Positions 6,014 to 15,212 of a stretch of DNA of 64,000 nucleotides are shown in pieces. Each line of letters opens with the position of its first letter. Within the stretch, counting starts at the first letter, position 1. The notes below the pieces were generated by a model. It made no database searches. It was not told the origin of the DNA and worked only from the letters and a program-made list of their open reading frames with translations. The stretch spans positions 623,501 to 687,500 of the forward strand of contig CANLCX010000001.1 in NCBI GenBank assembly GCA_947489315.1, read 5' to 3'. A program made the position numbers and the translations under genes. Source of the DNA: an uncultured Sphingomonadaceae bacterium (lineage in GTDB: Bacteria > Pseudomonadota > Alphaproteobacteria > Sphingomonadales > Sphingomonadaceae).

Positions 6014-8125
6014 ATGAACCGACAATCTTTCTCCTTGGACCAATTGGCCAATCACTTGAAATCCGGGTTGCTCCCCATGGCGACCTTACTACTCGTGATT
6101 TTCATGGTGTTGCCGCTGCCAACCATCCTGCTGGATATCGGCTTCATTACCAATATCATGATATCGCTTGCGATATTGATGGTGGCGTTGAACGCGAATA
6201 AGCCATTGGACTTTTCGAGCTTTCCAACCGTTTTGCTGTTCGCCACTCTTATGCGCTTGGGATTGAACGTCGCATCAACCCGTGTGGTCCTGGTGCAGGG
6301 ACATGAAGGTGGCGATTCCGCTGGCCAGATTATTGAAGCCTTTGGCAGCCTGCTGCTCGGCGGCAACTATATTGTCGGTATATTCGTCTTCTCGATCCTG
6401 ATGATCATCAATCTGATTGTCATTACCAAGGGTGCCGGAAGGGTGTCGGAAGTTTCGGCGCGTTTCACCCTGGACGCGTTACCGGGCAAACAGATGGCGA
6501 TTGATGCCGATTTGAATGCTGGATTGATTGCCCCGGAAGAGGCCAAGGAACGCCGCGTGGAAGTCGCCACGGAGGCTGACTTTTATGGTTCAATGGATGG
6601 TGCATCGAAATTTGTCAAAGGCGATGCAGTCGCTGGCATATTGATCTTAGCGGTCAATATTATTGGCGGTATCGTTCTAGGCTCGACCGTTCATGGCTTG
6701 TCCTTTGCAGAAGCGGCCAGCACCTATTCCATGCTCGCTATTGGCGATGCGCTGGTTGCGCAGGTTCCTGCGTTGATACTCTCGATTGCTGCTGCGGCAA
6801 TTGTCACCCGTGTGTCCTCCAGCAAAAACCTTCCCGATCAGATTACGTCGCAATTCGGGTCGGGTGCGGCCTGGGTGCCAGTGGCGGTCATATTGACCAT
6901 ATTGGGTATTTTGCCAGGCATGCCGCATACCGTCGTGCTCTCTGCTGCTGCGGTGGCTGGCGGTATGGCCTTTTATCTGATCCGCAAACCAAAGCCGGTT
7001 GCGTCGGTTGCGGATCCCGAGCCTGAAAAACTGCCTGAACAGATTGACTGGGAGGACGTGTCTGAAAAAGCCCGCTTGGGTATCGAAATTGGCTATGGTC
7101 TGGTGACGATGGTCGAAGACCGCAAAGGCGCGCCGTTGATGAAACGGATCACCGGAATCCGGCGGCAGATTTCCAAGGAACTCGGTTTTGTCGTCCCGCT
7201 TGTGCGGATCAAAGATGATCTGGAACTGGAGCCCAATAGCTATCGTATCATGATGGGTGGCGTAGTGCTCGGAGAAGACACCGTATGGCCTAACGATTTT
7301 CTGGCGCTAGATGATGGGCATGTCGATGCCGTGATCGAAGGCCGCGCGTGCAAAGATCCGACATTCGGGATGGACGCGATCTGGATTGGAGCGGACAAAA
7401 AGTCGCAAGCTATTGCGGAAGGTTATACCGTCGTCGATGCGCCCACTGTCGTTGCAACGCACCTGAACGATGTTGTTCGCCGGAACGCAGCACAGCTATT
7501 CAGCATGGATGAAGCCCAAAAATTGCTCGACCTGCTGAAGGAAACGTCTCCGCAGCTGGTGGACAGTCTCACGCCGCAGCCATTGTCACTATTTGCCATT
7601 ACAGCGATTTGCCGAGAGCTTTTGGCGGAAAAAGTGCCGGTGAAGGATTTTCAGAAAATCTGTTTGGCGATGATGGATGCAGCCAGCAAGCATAGCGAAA
7701 CCGATCAAATTGTGGATGTCATCCGGCAGAATATCGGCAGCCTTATCATTCAGACGATGGTGCCGATGAACCTTCCTCTGCCTGTCGTTACATTGGATGC
7801 TGAGTTGGAAGGCTTGCTCGTGAAAGCCCTTAAAATAGGGGAAGACGCAAGCCATCCGATTGAACCGCAATTGGCCCAGCAGCTGGTGGAAGCGGTAGAC
7901 CAAACGGCCCGCACGCTGCCAATGGAAGCCCGCAATATTGCTTTGATTACCTCCCCCATTGTCCGGCGACCGCTGGGCGCCCTGCTCAAGAACAGGTTCC
8001 CGGATTTGACAGTGCTTTCCTATCAGGAACTGCCTGAAGACAAATCGATCGAGGTTTTGGCAAAAATCGGGGTGCCACAAACCCAGCCGGAAATACCCCG
8101 GGTCGAAGCAAACCAGATATTTTAA
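6014..8125 (+). CDS. flhA: Flagellar export gate protein FlhA
   Basis: Inner-membrane export-gate component that uses proton motive force and docks chaperone-cargo complexes. The 703-residue protein has about eight membrane helices in residues 18-320, with the conserved FHIPEP-type region (SFPTVLLFATLMRLGLNVAS, then VVITKGAGRVSEVSARFTLD-like sequence and ALPGKQMAIDADLNAGLI). A large cytoplasmic domain follows from about residue 345. Length is normal. It starts six bases after the transglycosylase stop and is followed 17 bases later by fliA. Confidence 0.97.
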   Translation: MNRQSFSLDQLANHLKSGLLPMATLLLVIFMVLPLPTILLDIGFITNIMISLAILMVALNANKPLDFSSFPTVLLFATLMRLGLNVASTRVVLVQGHEGGDSAGQIIEAFGSLLLGGNYIVGIFVFSILMIINLIVITKGAGRVSEVSARFTLDALPGKQMAIDADLNAGLIAPEEAKERRVEVATEADFYGSMDGASKFVKGDAVAGILILAVNIIGGIVLGSTVHGLSFAEAASTYSMLAIGDALVAQVPALILSIAAAAIVTRVSSSKNLPDQITSQFGSGAAWVPVAVILTILGILPGMPHTVVLSAAAVAGGMAFYLIRKPKPVASVADPEPEKLPEQIDWEDVSEKARLGIEIGYGLVTMVEDRKGAPLMKRITGIRRQISKELGFVVPLVRIKDDLELEPNSYRIMMGGVVLGEDTVWPNDFLALDDGHVDAVIEGRACKDPTFGMDAIWIGADKKSQAIAEGYTVVDAPTVVATHLNDVVRRNAAQLFSMDEAQKLLDLLKETSPQLVDSLTPQPLSLFAITAICRELLAEKVPVKDFQKICLAMMDAASKHSETDQIVDVIRQNIGSLIIQTMVPMNLPLPVVTLDAELEGLLVKALKIGEDASHPIEPQLAQQLVEAVDQTARTLPMEARNIALITSPIVRRPLGALLKNRFPDLTVLSYQELPEDKSIEVLAKIGVPQTQPEIPRVEANQIF

Positions 8126-8142
8126 TCGAGTGGAATGAACAT

Positions 8143-8862
8143 ATGTTGCAAGCGAAAAACAGAGCATCTCAGGCCTATGGTGCCATGCAGATTGATGAAG
8201 CCAGGCTGGTTAGAGAAAACCAAAGCCTAGTCAACAAGATCGCCTGGCAGATAAAATCATTCTCGCCAGACCAAGTTGAACTGGAGGATTTGATTCAGGT
8301 GGGCCTAGTCGCGATGGTCGAGGCGGCCGGAAAATATGAGGATCAGGGGCATAGCTTCAGCACCTATTTATATGTTCGCGTTCGTGGAGCGATGATAGAT
8401 TATTTAAGGACCACATGCAGTTTGCGGAGAAGCTCGGTTGATTGGAACAAAAGGCTACGGCGGGTTGGTGAACAGCTGGCTCAAGAAAACGGCCGTGAAC
8501 CCAATGAAGTCGAGCTTGCCGAAGCAATGGGTATGGATCAAGCCGAGTTTCGCAAAAATGCGGACCGAGCGATCGATATCCATGTGGATTCCTTGGACGA
8601 AGTCTATTCCGATTCCAGCAGCTGGTTCACCAATGACGACGACGATCAGCATGAAACGCTCGAAAAAAGCCAGATGATCGATCTTCTGTCCGCCAATTTG
8701 AAAAAGTTGAATGAACGAGAGCAGATGGTCCTCAATTGCTATTTTATTGAGGAGATGCAGCTGGACGAGATCGGAGCTCTGCTGGAAGTTTCTTCTGTGC
8801 GCGTCTGCCAGATCAAAAAGCGAGCGCTGGAAAAGTTACAAGCAGCGATGACGTCAGACTAG
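8143..8862 (+). CDS. fliA: Flagellar sigma factor FliA (sigma-28)
   Basis: Directs RNA polymerase to late flagellar genes such as flagellin. The 239-residue protein has sigma region 2 (LEDLIQVGLVAMVEAAGKYE and FSTYLYVRVRGAMIDYLRT), region 3 (LAEAMGMDQAEF) and region 4 (ISSVRVCQIKKRALEKL-like helix-turn-helix, here EVSSVRVCQIKKRALEKLQ). Length and the R-G-A-M-I-D-Y-L-R signature fit FliA/WhiG rather than a heat-shock sigma. Its antagonist FlgM is encoded nearby, and likely target promoters precede fliC and flgM. Confidence 0.95.
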   Translation: MLQAKNRASQAYGAMQIDEARLVRENQSLVNKIAWQIKSFSPDQVELEDLIQVGLVAMVEAAGKYEDQGHSFSTYLYVRVRGAMIDYLRTTCSLRRSSVDWNKRLRRVGEQLAQENGREPNEVELAEAMGMDQAEFRKNADRAIDIHVDSLDEVYSDSSSWFTNDDDDQHETLEKSQMIDLLSANLKKLNEREQMVLNCYFIEEMQLDEIGALLEVSSVRVCQIKKRALEKLQAAMTSD

Positions 8863-8907
8863 AGAACCAGTGGGTCCCAGTCGCCGGCAGCGTTTTTACC
8901 CAAAGAA

Positions 8908-8938
8908 AAAGCCTCCTCCCGTTTGGGGAAGAGGCTTT
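8908..8938. terminator. Bidirectional terminator between fliA and fliC
   Basis: AAAGCCTC (8908-8915) pairs with GAGGCTTT (8931-8938), with further inner pairing of CCC and GGG. It sits in the 99-base gap between the converging fliA and fliC genes. Short A/T runs on both sides allow use on either strand. Confidence 0.8.
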
Positions 8939-8961
8939 GTCATTTTCTCTGGTGTTACTAA

Positions 8962-9777
8962 TTACCGAAGGAGGCTTAGTACAGACTGCTGAGACTGGTT
9001 AGCCTGAGCGAGCATGGCGGATGAAGCCTGGCTCAGGATCTGGTTCTTAGCCAGTTCAGTGGTTTCTGCAGAGAAGTCTACATCCTGAATACGCGACCGT
9101 GATTCCGTAATGTTGGAAACGCGATCAGACAGGTTTGATACAGTGGTCTGCAGACGGTTCTGGTCAGCACCCAAAGAAGCCTGGGCGGTTGTGATTGTAT
9201 CCAAAGCAGTGTCCAGAGCGGTCAACGCTGCGGCAGCGCCGGCTTCGTTGCTGATATCCAGCGCGTCAACAGCGAGGGTAGCAGCAGATACATCGGTCAA
9301 CGTAACGGCGACCTGTTGACTGGCGTCGCTGCCGGTCTGAATGTTGATCGACGCGTTGGTGCCGTCAAGCAATGCAACATCGTTGAAGGTTGTACGTGAT
9401 GCAACGTCGCCGATCTGAGCGATCAGAGCGGTAACCTCGGTCTGAAGGTTGGTACGATCACCGCCAGAAAGCGTGCCGTTGGCAGATTGAACAGACAGTT
9501 CACGCATACGCTGCAACATGCTCGTAATTTCGTTCATGCCGCCTTCAGCGGTCTGAGCCAAAGAAATACCGTCATTAGAATTACGGATCGCCATGTTCAG
9601 GCCACGGACTTCAGAGGTCATCCGGGTTGCGATTGCGTTACCGGCGGCATCATCAGATGCAGAGTTAATACGACGACCTGTTGAAAGACGTTCGATAGAT
9701 TTTGCGAGGCCCATTTCAGCTTGGTTAGAAGCGTAGCTGGTGCGCATTGCTGTTACGTTAGTTCCTATTACAGTCAT
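8962..9777 (-). CDS. fliC: Flagellin FliC
   Basis: Filament subunit. The 271-residue protein has the conserved N-terminal ([20 protein letters not shown], then [20 protein letters not shown]) and C-terminal ([18 protein letters not shown] and [19 protein letters not shown]) coiled-coil D0/D1 regions. The variable centre is only about 90 residues, so this is a short flagellin without large outer domains. Its ribosome-binding site is AAAGGAAG. It is the only flagellin in the window and stands alone, facing fliA across a terminator. Confidence 0.97.
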   Translation of the reverse strand: MTVIGTNVTAMRTSYASNQAEMGLAKSIERLSTGRRINSASDDAAGNAIATRMTSEVRGLNMAIRNSNDGISLAQTAEGGMNEITSMLQRMRELSVQSANGTLSGGDRTNLQTEVTALIAQIGDVASRTTFNDVALLDGTNASINIQTGSDASQQVAVTLTDVSAATLAVDALDISNEAGAAAALTALDTALDTITTAQASLGADQNRLQTTVSNLSDRVSNITESRSRIQDVDFSAETTELAKNQILSQASSAMLAQANQSQQSVLSLLR

Positions 9778-9854
9778 GGTGACTTCCTTTTCACAATTTA
9801 CTTACACGATTGATACTGTGGGTCACCTCGTCTCCTGAAGCGGCCTCATTGGAG

Positions 9855-9880
9855 TTAACGGCGGACCTCGAATAAATTAA
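9855..9880 (-). promoter_or_regulatory. Sigma-28-like promoter of fliC
   Basis: On the minus strand: TTAA (9880-9877), 14 bases, then GCCGTTAA (9862-9855). The -10 part matches GCCGATAA at seven of eight bases. It has the same spacing as the flgM element and would give a leader of about 70 bases. Confidence 0.65.
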
Positions 9881-9891
9881 TGAAAAATATT

Positions 9892-9958
9892 TGTCGGTTC
9901 TCCGACAGGTACCCTGAAAAGCTGTCTGCTTTCCGACGACATTGTCGGAAAACCGACG
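9892..9958. promoter_or_regulatory. TGTCGG-N4-CCGACA palindromes between fliC and the FlbD-like gene
   Basis: One perfect palindrome, TGTCGG-TTCT-CCGACA, lies at 9892-9907. Two overlapping near-palindromes lie at 9933-9948 (CCGACG-ACAT-TGTCGG) and 9943-9958 (TGTCGG-AAAA-CCGACG). They are 45-110 bp upstream of the sigma-54 promoter at 10002, the usual place for enhancer sites, and also lie upstream of fliC. Probably bound by one of the two sigma-54 activators in the cluster. Confidence 0.7.
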
Positions 9959-10001
9959 ATTCCTAAATAAAATTTGCTGGTTTTCAGCCATTCGCCAAAA
10001 C

Positions 10002-10016
10002 TGGCACGCGGATTGC
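10002..10016 (+). promoter_or_regulatory. Sigma-54 promoter of the FlbD-like/fli operon
   Basis: TGGCAC-GCGGA-TTGC matches the sigma-54 consensus exactly. The expected start near 10028 gives a leader of about 48 bases before ATG 10076. The downstream gene is itself a sigma-54 activator, so the operon may be self-activated. Confidence 0.92.
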
Positions 10017-10075
10017 GAGGTGTCGGATGAGCACACAAAGGATCCCGTGCTCAGAGTAAAACGTGAGGGAATGAG

Positions 10076-11347
10076 ATGATCAACAACACAATTAAATCTA
10101 GCCTGGTCTCTAGGTTTCCAGAACTTGTTGATATGCTCGGGAGTGTTGAATCTTTCCACTCCAACCACACATTGTCATCTGCCGCTGCGCAACTACCCCA
10201 CATTGATGGCGCAGCAAAAGCAGGTGCTAATGGTGGTGCAAAAGATCCCGTCGTAATATATCGCGATGGCCCATTCCGTTTCGTTCCGGCTACCCTCAGC
10301 CAGCCCCCCCGCATTGAATTTGGTGAAGCAGACAAACTATTTGGTCTGTCGTGCATCATCGAATCCATGCGTGGGGGCAAAGGGCCTGCCTTTGCGGATC
10401 CCAAATCTATTGCCTTATATAAATATGCCGCCCGCGTAGCCCGCAGCGATGCCAATGTCATGATCACCGGTGAAACCGGGACCGGCAAAGAAGGCGTCGC
10501 CCGCTATATTCACGAACATAGCACCCGCGCTGACAAGCAGCTGGTTACCATCAATTGCGCGGCCATTACCGAAACGATGATCGAGTCCATTTTGTTCGGA
10601 CATAAGAAAGGCTCCTTTACTGGAGCCTATGCCAGCGCGGTTGGGCTGTTCAAGGAGGCCGATGGCGGAACCATCTTCCTCGACGAGATTACCGAGATGC
10701 CACTGGAGAGCCAGTCCAAACTACTGCGTGTGCTGCAGGAAGGCGAAATTCTTCCCGTTGGTGCAACCCGCCATGAGAAAATTGACGTCCGGATCATTTG
10801 CGCCGCCAACCGGAATTTCGCCGAAGAGGTTAAGGCCGGAAAATTCCGCGAAGACTTGTACTGGCGTTTAAATGTTATGCCTGTTGAGTTGGAGCCGCTC
10901 GCGGCACGCCCGGCTGACATTGTTGCCATCTCAACCTTCATGATGATGGACTTTCAAAAAGGTCACGAGAAATTTATATCGCTTTCGCAATGCTGCATCG
11001 AACGCCTGAAAGCCCATCATTGGCCCGGTAACGTTCGCGAGCTTGCTAATGTTTTGCAGCGCGCTTTGGTGATGTGTGACGGAGACCGTCTCGAAGCCCG
11101 CGACTTGATGTTTTCCGGTGACAGCCTGTCTGCCCAACCGAAACAGGATGCTGTGCAACCTGGTAGCTCGGCCCGGTTCGTTCGTGGCCGTGACCTGCAC
11201 TCCATTTCCAAAAGTGTCGAATATGATGCGATCAACAAAACTCTCGAACAAACCAACGGCAACCGCCGCGAAGCTGCCAAAGAACTTGGCATCTCCGAGC
11301 GGACGCTACGCTATCGGATGGCCGATATGCGTGCGTTGGCCGCGTGA
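10076..11347 (+). CDS. Sigma-54-dependent flagellar activator, FlbD-like
   Basis: AAA+ enhancer-binding protein expected to switch on flagellar sigma-54 promoters. The 423-residue protein has an N-terminal region of about 105 residues with no receiver-domain aspartate pattern. The AAA+ domain (about 110-345) shows Walker A GETGTGKE, the sigma-54 contact loop GSFTGA and Walker B GGTIFLDEI. A C-terminal Fis-type helix-turn-helix follows (NGNRREAAKELGISERTLRY). The HTH style (GNRxxAAxxLGISxRTLR) resembles Caulobacter FlbD. It has its own sigma-54 promoter and palindromes upstream, and heads the operon running into fliE. Confidence 0.88.
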   Translation: MINNTIKSSLVSRFPELVDMLGSVESFHSNHTLSSAAAQLPHIDGAAKAGANGGAKDPVVIYRDGPFRFVPATLSQPPRIEFGEADKLFGLSCIIESMRGGKGPAFADPKSIALYKYAARVARSDANVMITGETGTGKEGVARYIHEHSTRADKQLVTINCAAITETMIESILFGHKKGSFTGAYASAVGLFKEADGGTIFLDEITEMPLESQSKLLRVLQEGEILPVGATRHEKIDVRIICAANRNFAEEVKAGKFREDLYWRLNVMPVELEPLAARPADIVAISTFMMMDFQKGHEKFISLSQCCIERLKAHHWPGNVRELANVLQRALVMCDGDRLEARDLMFSGDSLSAQPKQDAVQPGSSARFVRGRDLHSISKSVEYDAINKTLEQTNGNRREAAKELGISERTLRYRMADMRALAA

Positions 11348-11361
11348 GCAGGAGATAGATT

Positions 11362-11724
11362 ATGTCTTCCGTCAACATGAATAGCCTGATGGCGGCGCGC
11401 AACGCCATCCTGACCCGCAATAATGCGTTGCAAGATATTGCCAGCAAAACATCCAACCTGTCTGGGCCAGGTCAAATCCAGCAACCCGAGAAAACAACTG
11501 GGCCGACCGGTTTTGCCGATCAGCTGACCGATGCCATTCAGGAAGTGAATAGGCTGCAAGCGACAGCAAAGGCCAATACAACCGCCTATCAAATGGGCGA
11601 GACCAATGACGTCGCAGCGGTGATGCTGTCCAAGCATAAAGCATCACTAGGCTTTGAATCCACTTTGCAAGTCCGCAACAAGCTCTTGTCTGCGTACAAA
11701 GACATCATGAATATGTCGGTGTGA
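11362..11724 (+). CDS. fliE: Flagellar basal-body protein FliE
   Basis: Links the MS-ring to the proximal rod. The 120-residue protein has the FliE C-terminal half: FADQLTDAIQEVNRLQATAK, a DVAAVMLSKHKASLGFESTL segment, and a final VRNKLLSAYKDIMNM. These match the usual 'sFxevLkdai..vN..q' and 'vRnKLv.AYqeImrM' patterns. AGGAG precedes the ATG. It is three bases before fliF. Confidence 0.95.
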   Translation: MSSVNMNSLMAARNAILTRNNALQDIASKTSNLSGPGQIQQPEKTTGPTGFADQLTDAIQEVNRLQATAKANTTAYQMGETNDVAAVMLSKHKASLGFESTLQVRNKLLSAYKDIMNMSV

Positions 11725-11727
11725 TAG

Positions 11728-13491
11728 ATGGCTGAAGAAACACCCCTTGGCCAGAATCTCGCGCCTGTTGCTCCAACGGGCGGACAGTCGTTTCCGATGA
11801 ATGGCGCTGGCTCTGGCGGTTTATTTGGGCCAATCCAAGATTTAATAAAACAACCGGCCATTGCCAGGGCAATGCCGCTTATCATCTTATCGGCCGTGAT
11901 CGTTGCGGCATTATCTGCCTGGCTTGTTTTACGGGAACCGCCGCAGCGTGATTTGTTCCGCGGATTACCGGACAATGACAAAGCCGCCGTGATGCAATCT
12001 CTGCAAAGCGCGAATATCCCTTATCAGGTTGATGATGTAACCGGCACTTTGACGGTCAGCAACGAAGATTATCATACCGCCAAGATCGAGCTCGCTGGCC
12101 AAGGGCTTCCTCGCACGGCTCCTAGCGGTGATACGATCATGTCGAGTATGCCGATGGGTGCCAGCCGGGCTGTTGAATCCGAAAAATTACGTTCGGCCAG
12201 AGAAATGGATCTGGCGCGTTCTATAGAGGCGCTTGATAATGTAATTTCCGCGCGGGTTCATTTGGCTGTTGAACAGCCGAGCATCTTTTTGCGTGACAGA
12301 AATGAACCGGGCGCTTCGGTAATCTTGCAACTGGCTGGTTCCAGCGCGCTGGATGAAAAGCAAACCCAGGCGATTTTGAACCTTGTCGCCAGTTCTGTGC
12401 CGGGCCTCTCTGCTTCCAATGTATCAGTGATTGACCAAAATGGTAGGTTGCTGTCCCGTCGTGAAGGCGCTGAATCCAACGAGAATGACACACAGCTGAA
12501 AATAAAATCAGCGATTGAAGACCGCTATCGCCAATCCCTAGCAAGCCTTTTGACGCCCATTGTTGGTCCCGGCAATTTTGTTGCCGAAGTGACCGCAGAT
12601 GTGAACTTTGATGAGAAGCAGGCCACCAGTGAAATCTATCCAACTGATGGTTCGGTGTTGCGATCAGAGCAGGGGATGCGTTCCGAAGAGCCGATTGGCG
12701 GTGCACAGGCTGGTGGTATACCCGGAGCGCTTGCCAATCGACCGCCCGCCGCTGCGGAACTTGAGGATCAGCCTGAAGGCCAGGAAGAGCAAGGTGGGGC
12801 GCAAGCCCAACAGCTTAGAACCAATGAAGAATATAAACGGAATTTCGAGCTGGCCCGGGAAATTGCCGTAACCAATCAGGCAACCGGTCAGGTGTCTCGT
12901 TTGTCGGTTGCCGTTGCGATTGATGACAAGGCGTTAAAAAATGCCAAGTCGCCCAAGGAAATTCAGGACATAGAAAAGCTAGTGAAAGGCACAATTGGTT
13001 TTAATGCCGAACGAGGCGATCAGATCGCCGTTTCCGCGAGCCAGTTTCGGCCAGTAACAGAAAGTGAAGTGGCTGAGGCGTGGTATGAATCGCCTTGGTT
13101 TGGCATCATAGCCAGAAATGCAACGGCGCTTATTGTTTCTTTGCTGATCCTCCTCTTCATTGCTCGGCCGATTTTGAAGCGGTGGTTGAATGCAGAGAAA
13201 GACCGCAAAGCAGAATTGGCTGCCAGTGCCAATATTCCAGCTGATCTGATGATGCAGAATCGGAGTCTGCCGAACGCAACGTCAGCAAATGGCAATACTG
13301 GAAATGGCTCCGGATCAGCTGCGCAATATGAAGGTGGCCCCATTACCATCGATATGATTCAGGCCGCTCCTAGCTATCAGGAACGCGCTTTGCTGACCCA
13401 GAATTTTGTTCGGCAAAACCCGGATCACGCCGCGCTCGTTGTCAAAGAACTTTTGAAAGAAACGGACGAGTTGGAGGAAGCTGATGGCTGA
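11728..13491 (+). CDS. fliF: MS-ring protein FliF
   Basis: Forms the inner-membrane MS-ring on which the basal body is built. The 587-residue protein has a first membrane helix around residues 47-67 (PLIILSAVIVAALSAWLVL), ring-building motif domains containing the conserved RSAREMDLARSIEALDNV and ARVHLAVEQPSIFLRD, and a second helix near 457-477. The short cytoplasmic tail ends with a FliG-binding acidic helix (LVVKELLKETDELEEA). It overlaps fliG by eight bases. Confidence 0.96.
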   Translation: MAEETPLGQNLAPVAPTGGQSFPMNGAGSGGLFGPIQDLIKQPAIARAMPLIILSAVIVAALSAWLVLREPPQRDLFRGLPDNDKAAVMQSLQSANIPYQVDDVTGTLTVSNEDYHTAKIELAGQGLPRTAPSGDTIMSSMPMGASRAVESEKLRSAREMDLARSIEALDNVISARVHLAVEQPSIFLRDRNEPGASVILQLAGSSALDEKQTQAILNLVASSVPGLSASNVSVIDQNGRLLSRREGAESNENDTQLKIKSAIEDRYRQSLASLLTPIVGPGNFVAEVTADVNFDEKQATSEIYPTDGSVLRSEQGMRSEEPIGGAQAGGIPGALANRPPAAAELEDQPEGQEEQGGAQAQQLRTNEEYKRNFELAREIAVTNQATGQVSRLSVAVAIDDKALKNAKSPKEIQDIEKLVKGTIGFNAERGDQIAVSASQFRPVTESEVAEAWYESPWFGIIARNATALIVSLLILLFIARPILKRWLNAEKDRKAELAASANIPADLMMQNRSLPNATSANGNTGNGSGSAAQYEGGPITIDMIQAAPSYQERALLTQNFVRQNPDHAALVVKELLKETDELEEADG

Positions 13492-14536
13492 AGCAGCGCC
13501 CAAGAAAGACCAGGCCGCCGAACAGGATGGCCAGCAATTGGAATTGATCACCGGTCGTCAGACCGCGGCGATCTTGATGCTGTTATTCGATGACGAAGAA
13601 GCAGCCAAGATTCTCGAACGTCTCGAACCAGAGGAAGCAGAATTGCTTGGCGAGGCCATGTTCAGCGTTGCTGATGTTGATGCCATTCAGATTGACGGGT
13701 CGCTGGATAAATTTCTGCAGTTGACCAAAAATCAGACGATGGTGGCCTATAAGTCAGATGAAAAAGTCAGCCGGGTTTTCCGGCAGGCCCTAGGCACCTC
13801 GCGTGCAGAAACGATGATGAATCGCTTTGCGCCGAAAAGGCCGAGCAATATCGCCGAACTTCTGAAATGGGTTCCGCTAAAGGATCTTGCGGAACTGGTA
13901 TCAAGCGAACCACCGCAGATTGCAGCCGTGTTAATCTCGTTCATGACGCCAGAGGCTGCCGCAGAGATGTTGCAGCTGGTGCCCTCGGAATTACTGGATG
14001 AGTTGGTCTACCGTGTCGCGACATTGGGACCAGTCAGCGCGCATGCTTTGGCTCAAATCCACGGGCTACTTGAAAACAAAACGCCCTCGGCAGAGGAGCT
14101 TGCGCCACCGATGGCAATTGGCGGCGTCATGGATAGCGCCTCTATAGTCAATAATCTTCCCAAGCAAATTGGCCAGGCCGTGCTGAAAGGCGTTACCCGC
14201 CGCGACAAGAAAATCGCAAAACTGATTGAAGATGAGATGTTCGTATTTGCAGATCTGATCAACTTGTCGAAAAAGGATATTGGTACGGTTGCCCGCAAGG
14301 TGGATTCCAGCATTTTGGTTCCAGCCCTCCGTGGCGCATCAAGCGAGCTCAAAGCCAAGATTTTCGAATCTATGTCGCAGCGCGCCGCTGAAACCATTCA
14401 AGATGAAATGGATGAAGCACCGCCATTGCCGATGGAAGCCGTGATTGATGCACAGAGAGGCGTCATTGCAGTGGCCAAATTGATGCTGGACAATGGTGAA
14501 ATCACAATGTCCGCTGGCGGCGCTGATTATGTCTGA
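13484..14536 (+). CDS. fliG: Motor switch protein FliG
   Basis: C-ring protein that contacts the stator and generates torque. The 350-residue protein has all three FliG parts. The middle domain's usual EHPQ motif reads EPPQ here (SSEPPQIAAVLISFM). The C-terminal torque helix region reads MFVFADLINLSKKDIGTVAR and then VPALRGASSELKAKIFESMS. Length is normal. The His-to-Pro change at the FliM-contact motif may reflect the atypical FliM in this cluster. It overlaps both neighbours by eight bases. Confidence 0.96.
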   Translation: MAEAAPKKDQAAEQDGQQLELITGRQTAAILMLLFDDEEAAKILERLEPEEAELLGEAMFSVADVDAIQIDGSLDKFLQLTKNQTMVAYKSDEKVSRVFRQALGTSRAETMMNRFAPKRPSNIAELLKWVPLKDLAELVSSEPPQIAAVLISFMTPEAAAEMLQLVPSELLDELVYRVATLGPVSAHALAQIHGLLENKTPSAEELAPPMAIGGVMDSASIVNNLPKQIGQAVLKGVTRRDKKIAKLIEDEMFVFADLINLSKKDIGTVARKVDSSILVPALRGASSELKAKIFESMSQRAAETIQDEMDEAPPLPMEAVIDAQRGVIAVAKLMLDNGEITMSAGGADYV

Positions 14537-15212
14537 CCTGCATTCAGAAAAAAGTCTCCACGGTGATGATGTTGTCCCGCTCTGGCGTATGCCGATCGAA
14601 CAGAAAGAATTTTCTGCATGGTCAGGCAGTCTGGCTCCTGATGCCAGTGGGGGTGGCGGCAATCAGTTTCAAAGCTTCGAAGGACAGGATGCTGCTGCAA
14701 ATCCGATGCCCACGGGCAACGAGGAAGAGGATATATTCGAAGCGGCCTATCGTAAAGGTTGGGAAGATGGCCAAGCCGCCATTGCTGCAGAGCAGGCGCA
14801 AGATGATCAAACGGCTGCCAATATCGCAGACGCTATACGCCATTTGAACGACCTTCATTCCACGGGCAGTTTTGCCCTGATCCTCAACGCGATTGAATCG
14901 CTCTTTCGGCGCTGTTCTGAGCTTGCTGTTCCGGATCCCGTGCTGCTGCAGGCCTGGGCCACCCAATTGGCTGACAAAATTGATCAAGATCAGAAAGGTG
15001 CGAGCCTGTTTTTGCATCCTGATGATGTGGCATTGATCGATCAGAGCGCTTGTAAATTGCCGCTGCGACCCGACCCATCGATGCTGCGCGGCAATCTGAA
15101 ACTCAGTCATGCCGGTGGTTGGATCGAAAAAGGGTCCGAAGTCGTGCTGGACGAATTGCATGCGCTGATTGACGAATTTAGCGGCCCGCAGTCGGATTCC
15201 GATCATGAGTGA
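14529..15212 (+). CDS. fliH: Flagellar export stator protein FliH
   Basis: Regulates and anchors the export ATPase FliI. The 227-residue protein starts at ATG 14529 (MSDLHSEKSLHGDDVV), overlapping the fliG stop by eight bases. An upstream in-frame start would sit deep inside fliG and is not used. The central segment (YRKGWEDGQAAIAAEQAQ) is the FliH linker with alternating small and charged residues. The C-terminal part fits the V/A-ATPase peripheral-stalk-like fold. The family diverges strongly, so the call leans on position between fliG and fliI. Confidence 0.85.
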   Translation: MSDLHSEKSLHGDDVVPLWRMPIEQKEFSAWSGSLAPDASGGGGNQFQSFEGQDAAANPMPTGNEEEDIFEAAYRKGWEDGQAAIAAEQAQDDQTAANIADAIRHLNDLHSTGSFALILNAIESLFRRCSELAVPDPVLLQAWATQLADKIDQDQKGASLFLHPDDVALIDQSACKLPLRPDPSMLRGNLKLSHAGGWIEKGSEVVLDELHALIDEFSGPQSDSDHE

